64,000 nucleotides of DNA from the NCBI GenBank assembly GCA_016709665.1, contig JADJMI010000027.1, forward strand, positions 248,001 through 312,000, given 5' to 3'. Under the pieces are notes generated by a model. That model was given only the letters and a program-made list of their open reading frames with translations, was not told where the DNA came from and made no database searches. Below, piece by piece: positions 55,074 to 63,887 of the stretch (positions within the stretch are counted from its first letter, which is position 1; the number at the start of each line of letters is the position of its first letter). This stretch comes from Betaproteobacteria bacterium (GTDB taxonomy: Bacteria; Pseudomonadota; Gammaproteobacteria; Burkholderiales; Usitatibacteraceae). The translations under genes and the position numbers were made by a program.

Positions 55074-57058
55074 TCAGTCTCCCGCGGTGGCGGCGCCCGC
55101 CGGGACGCTCGCCTGGCGGCGCGTGGCGAGGCGGTAGCGGCGGTCCGCGATCGCGAAGAATCCGCCGATCGCCATGATGAGGCACCCGCCCCAGATCCAG
55201 TCGACGAACGGCTTGTGGTACACCCTCACGCCCCACGCGCCGTTGTCGACCGCTTCACCCATGGACACGTAGATGTCGCCGGTCAGGGTCGCGTCGATGT
55301 CGGCTTCGGTCATCGTCTGGCCCGAGGCGTGATAGACGCGCTTCTCGGGATACATGCGGTTGATGATCTCGGCGCTGCCTTCCTTGCGCACCTCGAAGAT
55401 GCCCTGCAAGGCGGCGTAATTGGGCCCGGGCAGCTCGCGCGTGCCGGTGAACTTGAACTCGTAGCCGGCGAGCGCCACGGTTTCGCCCGGCGCCATGCGG
55501 ATGTCCTTCTCGGTTTCGAAGGTCTTCACCATCGAGACGCCGACGATGAAGACGCCCACGCCCAGGTGGGCGAGCGTCATGCCGTACCAGGAGGCCGAGT
55601 TGGCGCGAAGGCGCCCGAGGAGCGTCGGCTGCGGCGCGGCCTTGAGGCGCCCGTGTACCTGAACCGCCGTGGCCGCGAAAACCCAGAACGCGAGGAAGAG
55701 CCCGAAAGCGGCCAGGGGCGACCACTTGCCGCGCAGCAAGGGGACGGCGACCGCGCACACGAGCGCGATGCCGAGGGCCCATCGCAACCGCACCCACAGG
55801 CCGGGCAATTCCGCCTTCTTCCAGGCGGCGAGCGGGCCCACGGCCATGAGAAACACCGCGGGCGCCATGATCGGGAAGAACACCGCGTCGAAGTACGGCG
55901 GGCCGACGGAAATCTTGCCGGCATTGAGCGTGTCGAGCACCAGCGGGTAGAGCGTGCCCAGCAACACCGCTGCCATGGCCACGGTGAGCAGCACGTTGTT
56001 GGCGAGGAGCAGCGACTCGCGCGAGACGCCCGCGAACTGGCCGCCCAGGCCCACTTTCTGCGCCCGCCAGGCGAACAGGGCGAGCGAACCGCCGACCACC
56101 AGGGCGAGGAAGCCCAGGATGAAGACCCCGCGCTTGGGATCGGTCGCGAAGGCATGGACACTGGTGAGGACGCCCGAGCGCACGAGGAAGGTGCCGAGCA
56201 GCGAAAGCGAGAAGGCGAGGATCGCGAGCAGGACGGTCCAGCTCCGGAAGGCGCCGCGCTTTTCGGTGACGGCGAGCGAGTGCATGAGCGCGGTGCCGAC
56301 GATCCAGGGCATGAAGGATGCGTTCTCCACCGGGTCCCAGAACCACCATCCGCCCCAGCCGAGCTCGTAGTAGGCCCACCAGCTGCCCAGCGCGATGCCC
56401 ATCGTGAGGAAGCACCAGGCGGCCGTCGTCCAGGGGCGCGACCAGCGCGCCCAGGCGCTGTCGAGGCGCCTTCGACCAGCGCGGCGATGGCGAAGGCGAA
56501 GGCCACGCAGAATCCGACGTAGCCCATGTAGAGCATCGGCGGGTGGATCACCATGCCCGGGTCCTGCAGCAGCGGGTTCAGGTCGCGGCCGTCCAGCGCC
56601 GGCGGCACCAGGCGCTCGAACGGGTTCGACGTGGTGAGGATGAAGAGCAGGAAGCCGATCGAGATGAGGCCCATGATGCCGATCACGCGGGCGGCGATGC
56701 GCTCGGGAAGGTGGCGGGACAGCACGGCGACGGCGGCCGTCCAGCCCCCCAGCATGAGGGTCCACAGCAGCATCGAGCCTTCATGCGAGCCCCAGCTGGC
56801 CGCGAAACGGTATTGGGCGGGCAGGCGGAGATTGGAGTGGGTGGCGACGTTCGCGACCGAGAAATCGTTGTTCACGAACGAGGTCGCGAGCGCCGCCCAG
56901 GCAAGCAGCACGAAGAGGAACTGCCCGACGGCGATCGGGCGCGCCGTGGCGACCCATGCCGGCTTGCCGAGCGCGGCGCCGGCGAGGGGCAGGAAGGCCT
57001 GCGCGATCGCGAGGCCCAGCGCCAAGGCGAGAGCGAACTGGCCGATTTCAGGAATCAT
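55074..57058 (-). CDS. ccmF: Cytochrome c haem lyase subunit CcmF, frameshifted
   Basis: Expected 661 residues, the normal CcmF length, with ~14 transmembrane helices. N-terminal FVNNDFSVANVATHSNLRLPAQYRFAASWGSHEGSMLLW (~62-100) and the tryptophan-rich WWD segment WAYYELGWGGWWFWDPVENASFMPWIVGTALMHSLAVTEKR (~230-270) bind and present haem. A lost C near 56468 (GGCGCCTCG) splits the frame; correction gives VEGRLDSAWARWSRPWTTAAWCFL. It attaches haem from holo-CcmE to apocytochrome c with CcmH. Its stop lies 6 bases before ccmG, and its start overlaps the stop of ccmE. Confidence 0.93.
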
Positions 57059-57534
57059 CGGGGCTTCGCTCCCGCCTGGCCCTGGCCGGCGAAATTCTCC
57101 TTGGCCATCGGGTGGCCCGCCTGCTTGAGCGCCTCGGCGGCTTCGGGCGGCATGTAGTTCTCGTCGTGCTTGGCGAGGACCTCGGAGGCCTTGAACATGC
57201 CGTCGCCGTGGACCTTGCCCTGCGCGACGACGCCCTTGCCCTCCTTGAAGAGGTCCGGAAGGATGCCCGTGTACACGACGGGAATGGACTGGGCGCCGTC
57301 GGTGATCTTGAAGTTGACCGTGAGGGCGTCCTTCTGGCGAACGAGGGAGCCGGGCTCGACCAGCCCGCCCATGCGGAACGTGCGGTCCTTGGGGACCTCG
57401 TTCTTGGCGACCTGGGTCGGGGTGAAGAAGAACACCAGGTTCGACTGGAAGGCGTTCAGCACCAGGGCGGCGGCGATTCCGAGGGCGGCGAGGCCCCCGA
57501 CGATGGCGATGGCCCGCTTAGTTCTCGGCTTCAA
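57055..57534 (-). CDS. ccmE: Haem chaperone CcmE
   Basis: 159 residues from a TTG start (TTGAAGCCGAGAACT) preceded by GGAGAGGGAAC; no better upstream start exists. Basic N-terminus LKPRTKRA, one membrane helix (AIVGGLAALGIAAALVLNAF), OB-fold beta barrel with the VFFFTPTQV, MGGLVEPGSLVRQKDALTVNFKITD and VVYTGILPDLFKEGKGVV blocks, and the haem-binding region LAKHDENYMPP whose His is covalently attached to haem (~130). The tail (GQGQAGAKPR) is poorly conserved. It carries haem from CcmC to CcmF. It overlaps ccmD by 17 bases and ccmF by 4. Confidence 0.93.
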   Translation of the reverse strand: MKPRTKRAIAIVGGLAALGIAAALVLNAFQSNLVFFFTPTQVAKNEVPKDRTFRMGGLVEPGSLVRQKDALTVNFKITDGAQSIPVVYTGILPDLFKEGKGVVAQGKVHGDGMFKASEVLAKHDENYMPPEAAEALKQAGHPMAKENFAGQGQAGAKPR

Positions 57535-57694
57535 GTTCCCTCTCCTCTTCGATGTCCCCGAGGGCGCGGTTGCGCCTGACCCGGAGCAGGACCAATTCGA
57601 CCGCGAGGGCGAGGAAAAGTGCCCCGAAGGACATCCACACGAAGAACGCGTGGCCCCCCATCGCCCAGAAAGCATCCCAGCTGGACCAGTACAC
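57518..57694 (-). CDS. ccmD: Cytochrome c maturation protein CcmD
   Basis: 58 residues from a GTG start: VYWSSWDAFWAMGGHAFFVWMSFGALFLALAVELVLL, then RVRRNRALGDIEEERELEAEN. A small single-helix membrane protein with a Trp/Phe-rich periplasmic start and an acidic cytoplasmic tail is exactly CcmD. It sits between ccmC (3 bases away) and ccmE, the conserved position. The GTG follows AAGGAGGGCTGAGGC, so the ribosome site lies inside ccmC. CcmD helps release holo-CcmE from CcmC. Confidence 0.9.
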   Translation of the reverse strand: MYWSSWDAFWAMGGHAFFVWMSFGALFLALAVELVLLRVRRNRALGDIEEERELEAEN

Positions 57695-57697
57695 GCC

Positions 57698-58423
57698 TCA
57701 GCCCTCCTTGAGTTCGCGCACCCAGTGGGCGCGCCGTTCCCGTTCGAGAATGATCGAGCGCACGCGCACCAGCGCCGCGCCCGCGGCGTAGAACCAGGCC
57801 GAGAAGCTCATCACGAGCATCCCGGTGAGCATGGTGACGTGCATGCTGGTTCCCTTGAAGCTCACGCTGGAACCCTGGTGCAGCGTGTTCCACCATTGCA
57901 CCGAGAAATAGATGATCGGCAGGTTCACGACGCCGATGATCGCGAGGAGGGCGGCGGCACGGTCGCCGCGCCGCGGATCCTCGAAGGCATTGGAAAGCGC
58001 GATGAAGCCGAAGTAAAGGAAAAGCAGCACCAGCTCCGAGGTGAGGCGCGCGTCCCACACCCAGTACGTGCCCCAGGTGGGCTTGCCCCAGAAGGAGCCG
58101 GTCCACAGCGCGACCGCCGTGAAGAGCGCGCCGGTGGGCGCGATCGCGCGGGCCATCATCGCCGACAGCCGGGTGTTGAAGACGAGCGTGAGGCCGCAGT
58201 AGCAGGCCATCACGAAGTACAGGAACATCGACATCCAGGCGGTCGGCACGTGGATGAAGATCACCCGGTACACCTCGCCTTGCTGGGCGTCGGTAGGGGC
58301 CACGAGGAGGCCGAGGTAGAGGCCCCAGGCGGCGGTCACGGCGGCCAGCGCGAAGAGCCACGGCGCCAGCCGGCCGGCGAGGCCGTAGAAGGTGGAAGGC
58401 GAGGAGAAATAGAACCAGTTCAT
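57698..58423 (-). CDS. ccmC: Haem exporter/handling protein CcmC
   Basis: 241 residues with six transmembrane helices. Contains the WWD family motif WGKPTWGTYWVWDARLTSELVLLFLYFG (~115-142) and the flanking His residues VYRVIFIHVPTAWMSMFLY (~55) and FSVQWWNTLHQGSSV (~175), which bind haem. CcmC delivers haem to CcmE together with CcmD. Start MNWFYFSSPSTFY is conserved. An 89-base gap to ccmB on the 5' side is the largest in the operon and contains no terminator. Confidence 0.95.
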   Translation of the reverse strand: MNWFYFSSPSTFYGLAGRLAPWLFALAAVTAAWGLYLGLLVAPTDAQQGEVYRVIFIHVPTAWMSMFLYFVMACYCGLTLVFNTRLSAMMARAIAPTGALFTAVALWTGSFWGKPTWGTYWVWDARLTSELVLLFLYFGFIALSNAFEDPRRGDRAAALLAIIGVVNLPIIYFSVQWWNTLHQGSSVSFKGTSMHVTMLTGMLVMSFSAWFYAAGAALVRVRSIILERERRAHWVRELKEG

Positions 58424-58512
58424 GGGGTTGCGTCTTGTCGGCAGGGCGAAGTATCACCCGAGTGGGGAGCGATTGCTTGCGGGATCGCAAAAGTGGCTTC
58501 TGGCATGGCCCT

Positions 58513-59205
58513 TCAGTCCACCGAGATCCGCACGGCGGCCACGACGGCGGCCGGCACGCCCACGAGGGCGGCGATGAGCGCGGCCGCCAGGAGCGACAGG
58601 TGGGGAGTGGGGGCGAGTCCGGTGGCCTGCGCTTCCGCGGCGCCGGCCCCGAAGATGAGGACCGGGACGAACAGCGGCAAGGCGAGGAGCGCGAGCAGCA
58701 TGCCGCCCCCGCGCGCGCCCAGGGCGAGTGCCGCGCAGGCGCCGCCCAGCAGGGACAGGATGGGCGTGCCCAGAGCGAGCGAGAGTGCCTCGACGAGGAG
58801 CGTGTCGCCCGTGAGGCCGTATTGCAGCCCGATGAGCGGCGACATGAGCGTGAGCGGCAGCCCCGAGATGATCCAGTGCGCCGCGATCTTCCCGGCCGCC
58901 CACCCGAGCGGCGGGTGCGGGGAAAGGGTCATCTGCTCGAGGGAGCCGTCGATGAAATCCGTCGCGAAGATGCCGGGCAGCGCGAGGAAGGCGGCCAGCA
59001 GCGCGCCGACCCAGATCACCCCCGGCCCGATGCGGGCCAGCAGCTGCGGCTCCGCGCCGATGCCCAGCGGGAAGAGGGAAGCGACGAGGGCGAAGAACGC
59101 CAGGGTGAGGATGATCTCGTCCGGATGGCGCCACGCGAGCCGCAGGTCGCGGGCCATGGCCCAGGCGAAGCCGCCGGAATAGGTACCCCGGGAAGGCGCG
59201 CTCAC
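58513..59205 (-). CDS. ccmB: Haem exporter permease CcmB
   Basis: 230 residues from a GTG that overlaps the ccmA stop (GTGA). The N-terminal ARDLRLAWRHPDEIILTLAFFALVASLFPLGIG is the CcmB start block; typical members begin slightly further in, so the first ~15 residues are extra. Six hydrophobic helices follow, including FATDFIDGSLEQMTLSPHPLG-like cytoplasmic loop and LTLMSPLIGLQYGL. It forms the CcmAB ABC module that drives release of holo-CcmE by ATP hydrolysis. An in-frame ATG at residue 17 could be the true start. Confidence 0.92.
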   Translation of the reverse strand: MSAPSRGTYSGGFAWAMARDLRLAWRHPDEIILTLAFFALVASLFPLGIGAEPQLLARIGPGVIWVGALLAAFLALPGIFATDFIDGSLEQMTLSPHPPLGWAAGKIAAHWIISGLPLTLMSPLIGLQYGLTGDTLLVEALSLALGTPILSLLGGACAALALGARGGGMLLALLALPLFVPVLIFGAGAAEAQATGLAPTPHLSLLAAALIAALVGVPAAVVAAVRISVD

Positions 59206-59837
59206 CCGGCGATCCTCAGTTCGCGCACCTTGCCCGACGGCGGCAGCAGGTTGTGGTGGGTGGCCACGAGCGCGAGGCCTCCCCGGGCGAGGTGCCGGTC
59301 GAGGAGTTCCACGAAATGCGCCTGGCCGGCATCGTCGAGGGCGGTGAGCGGTTCGTCCAGGATCCACAGGAGCGCCGGGTCGAGGGCGAGGCGCGCGAGG
59401 CCGATGCGACGACGCTGCCCGGCGGAAAGGCGCCGCGCGGGAAGCCGCCGGCGCTTTTCCAGTCCCACGGCCGCCAGGGCGCGCGCGATGGCATCCCTGT
59501 CCACGGCGACATCCCGCAGGCGAAGGGAGAATTCGAGGTTCTCTTCGGTGGTGAGGTCGTCCTTGAGGCCGGGAAGGTGGCCGCCGTAGGCGATGTCGCC
59601 GCGAAAGCGGGCGGGGTCCTCCGGGACGGATTGGCCGAGCCACGTGATGCGCCCTGCGTCCGGGCGGGTGAGCCCGGTCACGCAACGCAGCAGCGTCGTC
59701 TTTCCGCACCCGTTGGGCCCGCGCACGCAGAGCAGTTCGCCGGGAAAGACGTCGAAATCGAGCTTGGAGAAGAGCAGGGCGGGGCCGCGCCGGCAAGCGA
59801 TGTCGCGGACCTCGAGCGCGGCGCGCCCTTCGGTCAA
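59202..59837 (-). CDS. ccmA: Haem exporter ATP-binding protein CcmA
   Basis: 211 residues from a TTG that overlaps the ccmI stop (TTGA). Walker A VRGPNGCGKTTLLRCVTGL (~residue 38), Q-loop AYGGHLPGLKDDLTTEENLEF (~85), signature RRLSAGQRRRIGLARLAL (~135), Walker B LLWILDEPLTALDD (~158) and H-loop ATHHNL. The short length and GH.PGLKxELT pattern are diagnostic for CcmA. It energises CcmAB in cytochrome c maturation. Placement directly after ccmI, rather than at the operon head, is unusual. Confidence 0.93.
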   Translation of the reverse strand: MTEGRAALEVRDIACRRGPALLFSKLDFDVFPGELLCVRGPNGCGKTTLLRCVTGLTRPDAGRITWLGQSVPEDPARFRGDIAYGGHLPGLKDDLTTEENLEFSLRLRDVAVDRDAIARALAAVGLEKRRRLPARRLSAGQRRRIGLARLALDPALLWILDEPLTALDDAGQAHFVELLDRHLARGGLALVATHHNLLPPSGKVRELRIAG

Positions 59838-61174
59838 GGCACCACCTTGTCGATGACGATCGCCACGCCCTTGGCGCCGGGCGCCACCGGCGCGCTGGTG
59901 CCGATGAGGTCTCCCGGCTGGGCCATCGCGCCGCCGGCCTTCGAGACGCGGGCCTCGATCACGACCGAGGCGGTCTCGGAAAGGCGCACGTTGGGGGCCA
60001 TTCCCATCGAGTCGTCGAGGTCGAAGGACTTCGGCAATTCGCGGGCGCCGCCCCTCAGGATGGCGAGCGGCATGCGCGAGCCTTGCGCCGCCCGGGCGTA
60101 GATGAAAAGCGTGTCCGTCGGGGAAACGCGGCCGGCAAGCGCATCGGCCAGCTTCACGGTGCCGGACAAGCCCTTGCCGGGGACGGCGGCAGCCTTGGGG
60201 GCGGCGGGCGCCGAGGCCATCGGGGGCGCCGCGGCCATCGGAGGGGCAGCGGCCATCGGGCCGGGCTTCGAGGGTGCGGGAGCACCCGCGACGAGCCGGG
60301 ACGGCGGCAAGGGCTTGCCGGCCGCCGCAGCGCGACCGCGCACGTCCTCGATGATGTTGCGGATCTCCCCGAGGTCCTGCGAATCCGGCGGCAGGGCCGC
60401 ATAAAGCCGTTCCCAGTAACCGACCGATTCGGCGAACTTCCCCTCGTTGAGCGTCACCGTGCCGGCGAGCGCGAGCGATTTCGGATGCTTCGGGTCGATC
60501 TTGAGCGCGCGCTGGATGATCTCCGCCGGCTCACCCGAGAGGTTCTTGCCTCGGGCGAGGGCGAGAGCGTCCGCGTAGTCGGCGAGCACCTGCGGGTCGT
60601 TGGGGGCGATCTTCGCGAGATGCGCGTAAGCCTCGAGCGCGTCCTCGTTGCGCCCCATCGCATTGTAGGAGCGGGCCAGGAGGTTCCAGCCCTGCACGTC
60701 ATCGGGGCGCTCGCGCACTTTCTGGGCGAGCTGCACGACCAGTTCCTCCATCTGGTGGTCGCCGAACGCGCCTTGGTCGCCACCGGGGCCCGCCGAAGCG
60801 AGGGCGCGGGGATCGAGAGCGGCCGGCAGGCCAACCCAGAGATAGAAGCCGAAGGCGCAGGCCGGAACGAGTAGCGCGAAGGCGATCGCCGCGGGCCAGG
60901 GGCGCCGGGATCCGGGAGCCGGCGCCTCGGTGGGAGTATCGAGGTCCTCGCTCGCCCGGGCAACGAGCTCGGCGAGCGCCTCCTCCTTCGCCTCGGGCGC
61001 GAGAACGCCGAGCGACACGTCGGACTCGATCTCCTGGCGCTGGCTGCGCAGGGCGGCCAGGTTCGCCTCCCGAAGCGTGGGCGAATCCGCCTCGCGACGG
61101 CGCAATAGGGGGACGAGCACAAAGGCCAGCGCCACCACTGTGAGCAGGGCGGCGACGATCCAGAAGGCGGGCAT
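59834..61174 (-). CDS. ccmI: Cytochrome c maturation TPR protein CcmI/CycH
   Basis: 446 residues. Two membrane helices (MPAFWIVAALLTVVALAFVLVPLL; PWPAAIAFALLVPACAFGFYLWVGL, ~95-118) enclose a cytoplasmic loop with a leucine-zipper-like heptad (LREANLAALRSQRQEIESDVSLGVL). The periplasmic part has TPR repeats (QGWNLLARSYNAMGRNEDALEAYAHLAKIAPND and following, ~165-270), a Pro/Ala/Met linker with PMAAAPP repeats, and a C-terminal domain (VKLADALAGRVSPTDTLFIYARAA, ~345-446). It holds apocytochrome for haem attachment by CcmFH. Here it is the first gene of the operon, not the last. Start ATG faces a divergent promoter. Confidence 0.93.
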   Translation of the reverse strand: MPAFWIVAALLTVVALAFVLVPLLRRREADSPTLREANLAALRSQRQEIESDVSLGVLAPEAKEEALAELVARASEDLDTPTEAPAPGSRRPWPAAIAFALLVPACAFGFYLWVGLPAALDPRALASAGPGGDQGAFGDHQMEELVVQLAQKVRERPDDVQGWNLLARSYNAMGRNEDALEAYAHLAKIAPNDPQVLADYADALALARGKNLSGEPAEIIQRALKIDPKHPKSLALAGTVTLNEGKFAESVGYWERLYAALPPDSQDLGEIRNIIEDVRGRAAAAGKPLPPSRLVAGAPAPSKPGPMAAAPPMAAAPPMASAPAAPKAAAVPGKGLSGTVKLADALAGRVSPTDTLFIYARAAQGSRMPLAILRGGARELPKSFDLDDSMGMAPNVRLSETASVVIEARVSKAGGAMAQPGDLIGTSAPVAPGAKGVAIVIDKVVP

Positions 61175-61316
61175 CGGGGAGGAGTGGGGCCGGAAGAGGG
61201 AAAATCGAGCCGCGATTATACGGGCAATTGCAGAAGATTCCCCTTGCGAACCATCAACGAGCCGCTACAATGCGGTCGCTGTTCATAAAAAACAATACGC
61301 GGTCAGGGAGCTTCCA
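61175..61316. promoter_or_regulatory. Divergent promoters of the ccm operon and the decahaem cytochrome operon
   Basis: Minus strand: TATAAT at 61220-61215, 41 bases ahead of ccmI, without a good -35. Plus strand: TTGCGA (61244-61249) and TACAAT (61266-61271) with a 16-base spacer, leading to a ~39-base leader before GTG 61317, whose AGGGAG ribosome site lies at 61305-61310. The two promoters do not overlap but share a short AT-richer region. A shared regulator is plausible; no operator is recognised. Confidence 0.5.
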
Positions 61317-62150
61317 GTGAGACACCAGTCCATCCTGGAGTACGCGCGTTTCCGCTGGTTGAAGGGCGCGCTGTTGCTGTCCGTCGCGTGCGCGGCGGTC
61401 TACATCTGGCACGATCCGCCCCTCAAGCCCTACGGCGGCACCTGGCTGGGGTATGCCCTCGGCACCATCGGCGCCCTGCTCATCCTGTGGCTCGTCTGGT
61501 TCGGCGTTCGCAAGCGCCGCTACGCCACCCGCTTGGGTACCGCCCAGGGATGGCTCTCGGCGCACGTCTACCTGGGCACGGCGCTCCTCGTGGTCGCGAC
61601 GCTTCACACGGGCTTCGAGCTCGGATGGAACGTCCACACGCTCGCCTACGTGATCATGTGCCTGGTGGTCTTCTCGGGTTTCTACGGCGTGTACATCTAC
61701 GCGACCGTGCCGCACCTCATGACCGCCAACCGCGGCGAGGACACGCTCGACGGCATGCTCATGCGGGTGGCGGATCTCGACAAGGAGATCCGCGAGAAGG
61801 CCCTGTCGTTGCCGGACCAGATCCTCAAGGTGGTCAACAGCTCGCTCGACGGCACGCGCATCGGCGGCACGTTCCTGCGCGTCTATTCCGGACGCGACTC
61901 GTCCTGCCCGACGGCCAAGGCGGTGCGCGAGCTCCCCGAGATCGGCAAGCGCCTCTCGGGCGACCACGCGAAGTTGAATCACGAGGTCTACACGCTGCTC
62001 CTCCAGAAGAACGAGATCCTCCAGCGCGCCCGCCGCGACATCCGCTACAAGGCGAGACTCGACCTCTGGCTCTACTTCCACGTGCCCCTGTCGATCGCGC
62101 TTCTCGCGTCGCTTTCGGTCCACGTGGTCTCCGTTTTCCTGTACTGGTAG
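61317..62150 (+). CDS. Membrane-bound b-type haem protein, ferric-reductase-like
   Basis: 277 residues from GTG, with 4-5 transmembrane helices (~18-33, 43-62, 82-105, ~110-130 and 250-275). His residues at 83 and 97 (AHVYLGTALLVVATLHTGF) and at 255 and 269 (YFHVPLSIALLASLSVHVV) form two pairs 14 residues apart on separate helices, the spacing typical of bis-His b-haem ligands; His107 is an extra candidate. Between the helices lies a ~110-residue cytoplasmic domain rich in charged residues (DLDKEIREKALSLPDQILK...). It resembles cytochrome b561/ferric-reductase-like proteins but lacks FAD/NAD domains. It precedes the decahaem protein by 18 bases, suggesting an electron path from quinol to periplasm. 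Confidence 0.75.
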   Translation: MRHQSILEYARFRWLKGALLLSVACAAVYIWHDPPLKPYGGTWLGYALGTIGALLILWLVWFGVRKRRYATRLGTAQGWLSAHVYLGTALLVVATLHTGFELGWNVHTLAYVIMCLVVFSGFYGVYIYATVPHLMTANRGEDTLDGMLMRVADLDKEIREKALSLPDQILKVVNSSLDGTRIGGTFLRVYSGRDSSCPTAKAVRELPEIGKRLSGDHAKLNHEVYTLLLQKNEILQRARRDIRYKARLDLWLYFHVPLSIALLASLSVHVVSVFLYW

Positions 62151-62168
62151 CGCCCCGAGGGAGCCGAC

Positions 62169-63887
62169 GTGAAACTCCTGGTCATCACGCAAAGCCGCAA
62201 CCGTGCCGGCCGCACGGTACAGGTCAAGAAAGAGGTCAATGCCGACTGGATCCGGGTCGGCCGCGCCGCTTCCAGCGAGGTCCTGCTCGCCGATCCGCGC
62301 GTCGCCCTGAACCAGGGGCTCATCCTCGACCGCGACGGTCCCGTCTACACCGAAGGCGAGGTCGGCAACCTCACGAGCACCACCAAGCGGGCCGTGCGCT
62401 CGGTGCGCCTCGCGCCCGGCAGCTCGGTGGACGTGGGCCCCTACAGGATCACCGTGCTGGATACGCCCGAGGGCTATTCGGGGGCGATCACGGTCGAACT
62501 CGTTCGCCCGCAGGAGGACGTCGCCCCGGAGTTCATGGCCCGCGCGAGCAAGCTCACGCTGCGCTCGCTTCACCTGCCCAAGCGCCTCGTGGCGCTGGCC
62601 CTTTTCGCGATCGTGGCCGTCGTGTTCTTCCTGCTTCCGGCCGGGCGCGTGCTCGACCTCCCCTGGAAGGGCGAACAGAGCGTCGCGATGGCGAGCGACC
62701 GGTTCTGGAACCCCGGCCCGGTGATGCTGGCCCACCAGCCGATCGAGCTGAAGTGCGAGGCCTGCCACGAGGCGGCCTTCGTGCAGGTGCGCGACGCTTC
62801 CTGCCTGGAATGCCACCAGAAGATCGGCCACCACGTCGGCCAGGACATGAAGCCCGCGGCGCTCTTCGCCGGCACGCGCTGCGCCGAGTGCCATCGCGAC
62901 CACAAGGGCGTGAAGACGACGCACCGCGACGACGATCGCTTCTGCGCGGACTGCCACCGCGACGTGCGCGGCCGCGCGAACGGCGCGCAGTCGCAGAACG
63001 TCTCGGACTTCGAGAAGGACCACCCGGCCTTCCGCCTGTCGATCCCGGTCGACAAGGGCGTGAAGCGCGTGCGCATGGGCAGCGGGCCGATCGAGGAGTC
63101 CTCGAATCTCGTCTTCCCCCACGAGGTCCACCTCGACCCGAAGGGCGTTCGCCACCCGGACAAGGACAAGGTGAAGCTCGATTGCGCCGCGTGCCACCAG
63201 CCGGACGCCTCGAAGCGGACCTTCGAGCCGGTCACGATGCAGAAGCATTGCCAGGAATGCCACCGCCTCGAGTTCGAACCCGCGGTCACCAAGCGCCAGG
63301 TTCCGCACGGGCTTCCCGGCGACGCGATCACCGTGGTGAACGAGTTCTACGCGAACCTCGCGCTCAACGGCGTGAAGGACAGCTTCGAGAAGGCATTCGG
63401 CGTGCCCGGCGAAGGACTGCTGCGCCGCGCGGGCCAGCCGTCGGATACCCAGCGCCAGAACGCGCTCGCCCTGGCCGGCAAGAAGGCTTCCCAGGTTTCC
63501 GAGGAGCTCTTCGAGGTGCGCGTGTGCCGTGCCTGCCACGCGATCCTCAAGCAGGACGGCCCTGACGGAAAGCCCGTCTGGAACGTCGCGAAAATCCGCG
63601 CCAACAACACGTGGATGCCCCACGCCCGCTTCGACCACAAGAGCCACGCCCAGAGCAAGTGCTCGGATTGCCACGACGTGGCGAAGTCCAAGCGTTCGCA
63701 GGACGTCGCGATGCCCAAGGTGGAGAGCTGCCGCGAATGCCACGCCGGCTCGCAGCCCTCCGAGAAGAAGATCACGTCCAACTGCCTGCTCTGCCACGGT
63801 TTCCACGAGCAGCAGCACCCCTGGGACCCGGGGTTCAAGCCCAAGGCCAAGACGCGCGTCGCGCAGGGGGCCGCGGGTGATCGCTGA
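62169..63887 (+). CDS. FHA-like domain, transmembrane helix and decahaem cytochrome c fusion
   Basis: 572 residues. N-terminal ~120 residues resemble an FHA beta sandwich (WIRVGRAASSEVLLADPRVALNQGLILD; SSVDVGPYRITVLDTP), a membrane helix follows (LVALALFAIVAVVFFLLPAG, ~140-159), then a long periplasmic part with ten CxxCH haem motifs: CEACH (~196), CLECH, CAECH, CADCH, CAACH, CQECH, CRACH, CSDCH, CRECH and CLLCH (~539). Many additional His residues can act as distal ligands. This would be a cytochrome c3/NapC-type multihaem conduit anchored with its FHA part in the cytoplasm. The conserved Ser and His of phosphothreonine-binding FHA domains are not evident. Maturation fits the divergent Ccm operon. 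Partner roles are inferred. Confidence 0.85.
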   Translation: MKLLVITQSRNRAGRTVQVKKEVNADWIRVGRAASSEVLLADPRVALNQGLILDRDGPVYTEGEVGNLTSTTKRAVRSVRLAPGSSVDVGPYRITVLDTPEGYSGAITVELVRPQEDVAPEFMARASKLTLRSLHLPKRLVALALFAIVAVVFFLLPAGRVLDLPWKGEQSVAMASDRFWNPGPVMLAHQPIELKCEACHEAAFVQVRDASCLECHQKIGHHVGQDMKPAALFAGTRCAECHRDHKGVKTTHRDDDRFCADCHRDVRGRANGAQSQNVSDFEKDHPAFRLSIPVDKGVKRVRMGSGPIEESSNLVFPHEVHLDPKGVRHPDKDKVKLDCAACHQPDASKRTFEPVTMQKHCQECHRLEFEPAVTKRQVPHGLPGDAITVVNEFYANLALNGVKDSFEKAFGVPGEGLLRRAGQPSDTQRQNALALAGKKASQVSEELFEVRVCRACHAILKQDGPDGKPVWNVAKIRANNTWMPHARFDHKSHAQSKCSDCHDVAKSKRSQDVAMPKVESCRECHAGSQPSEKKITSNCLLCHGFHEQQHPWDPGFKPKAKTRVAQGAAGDR

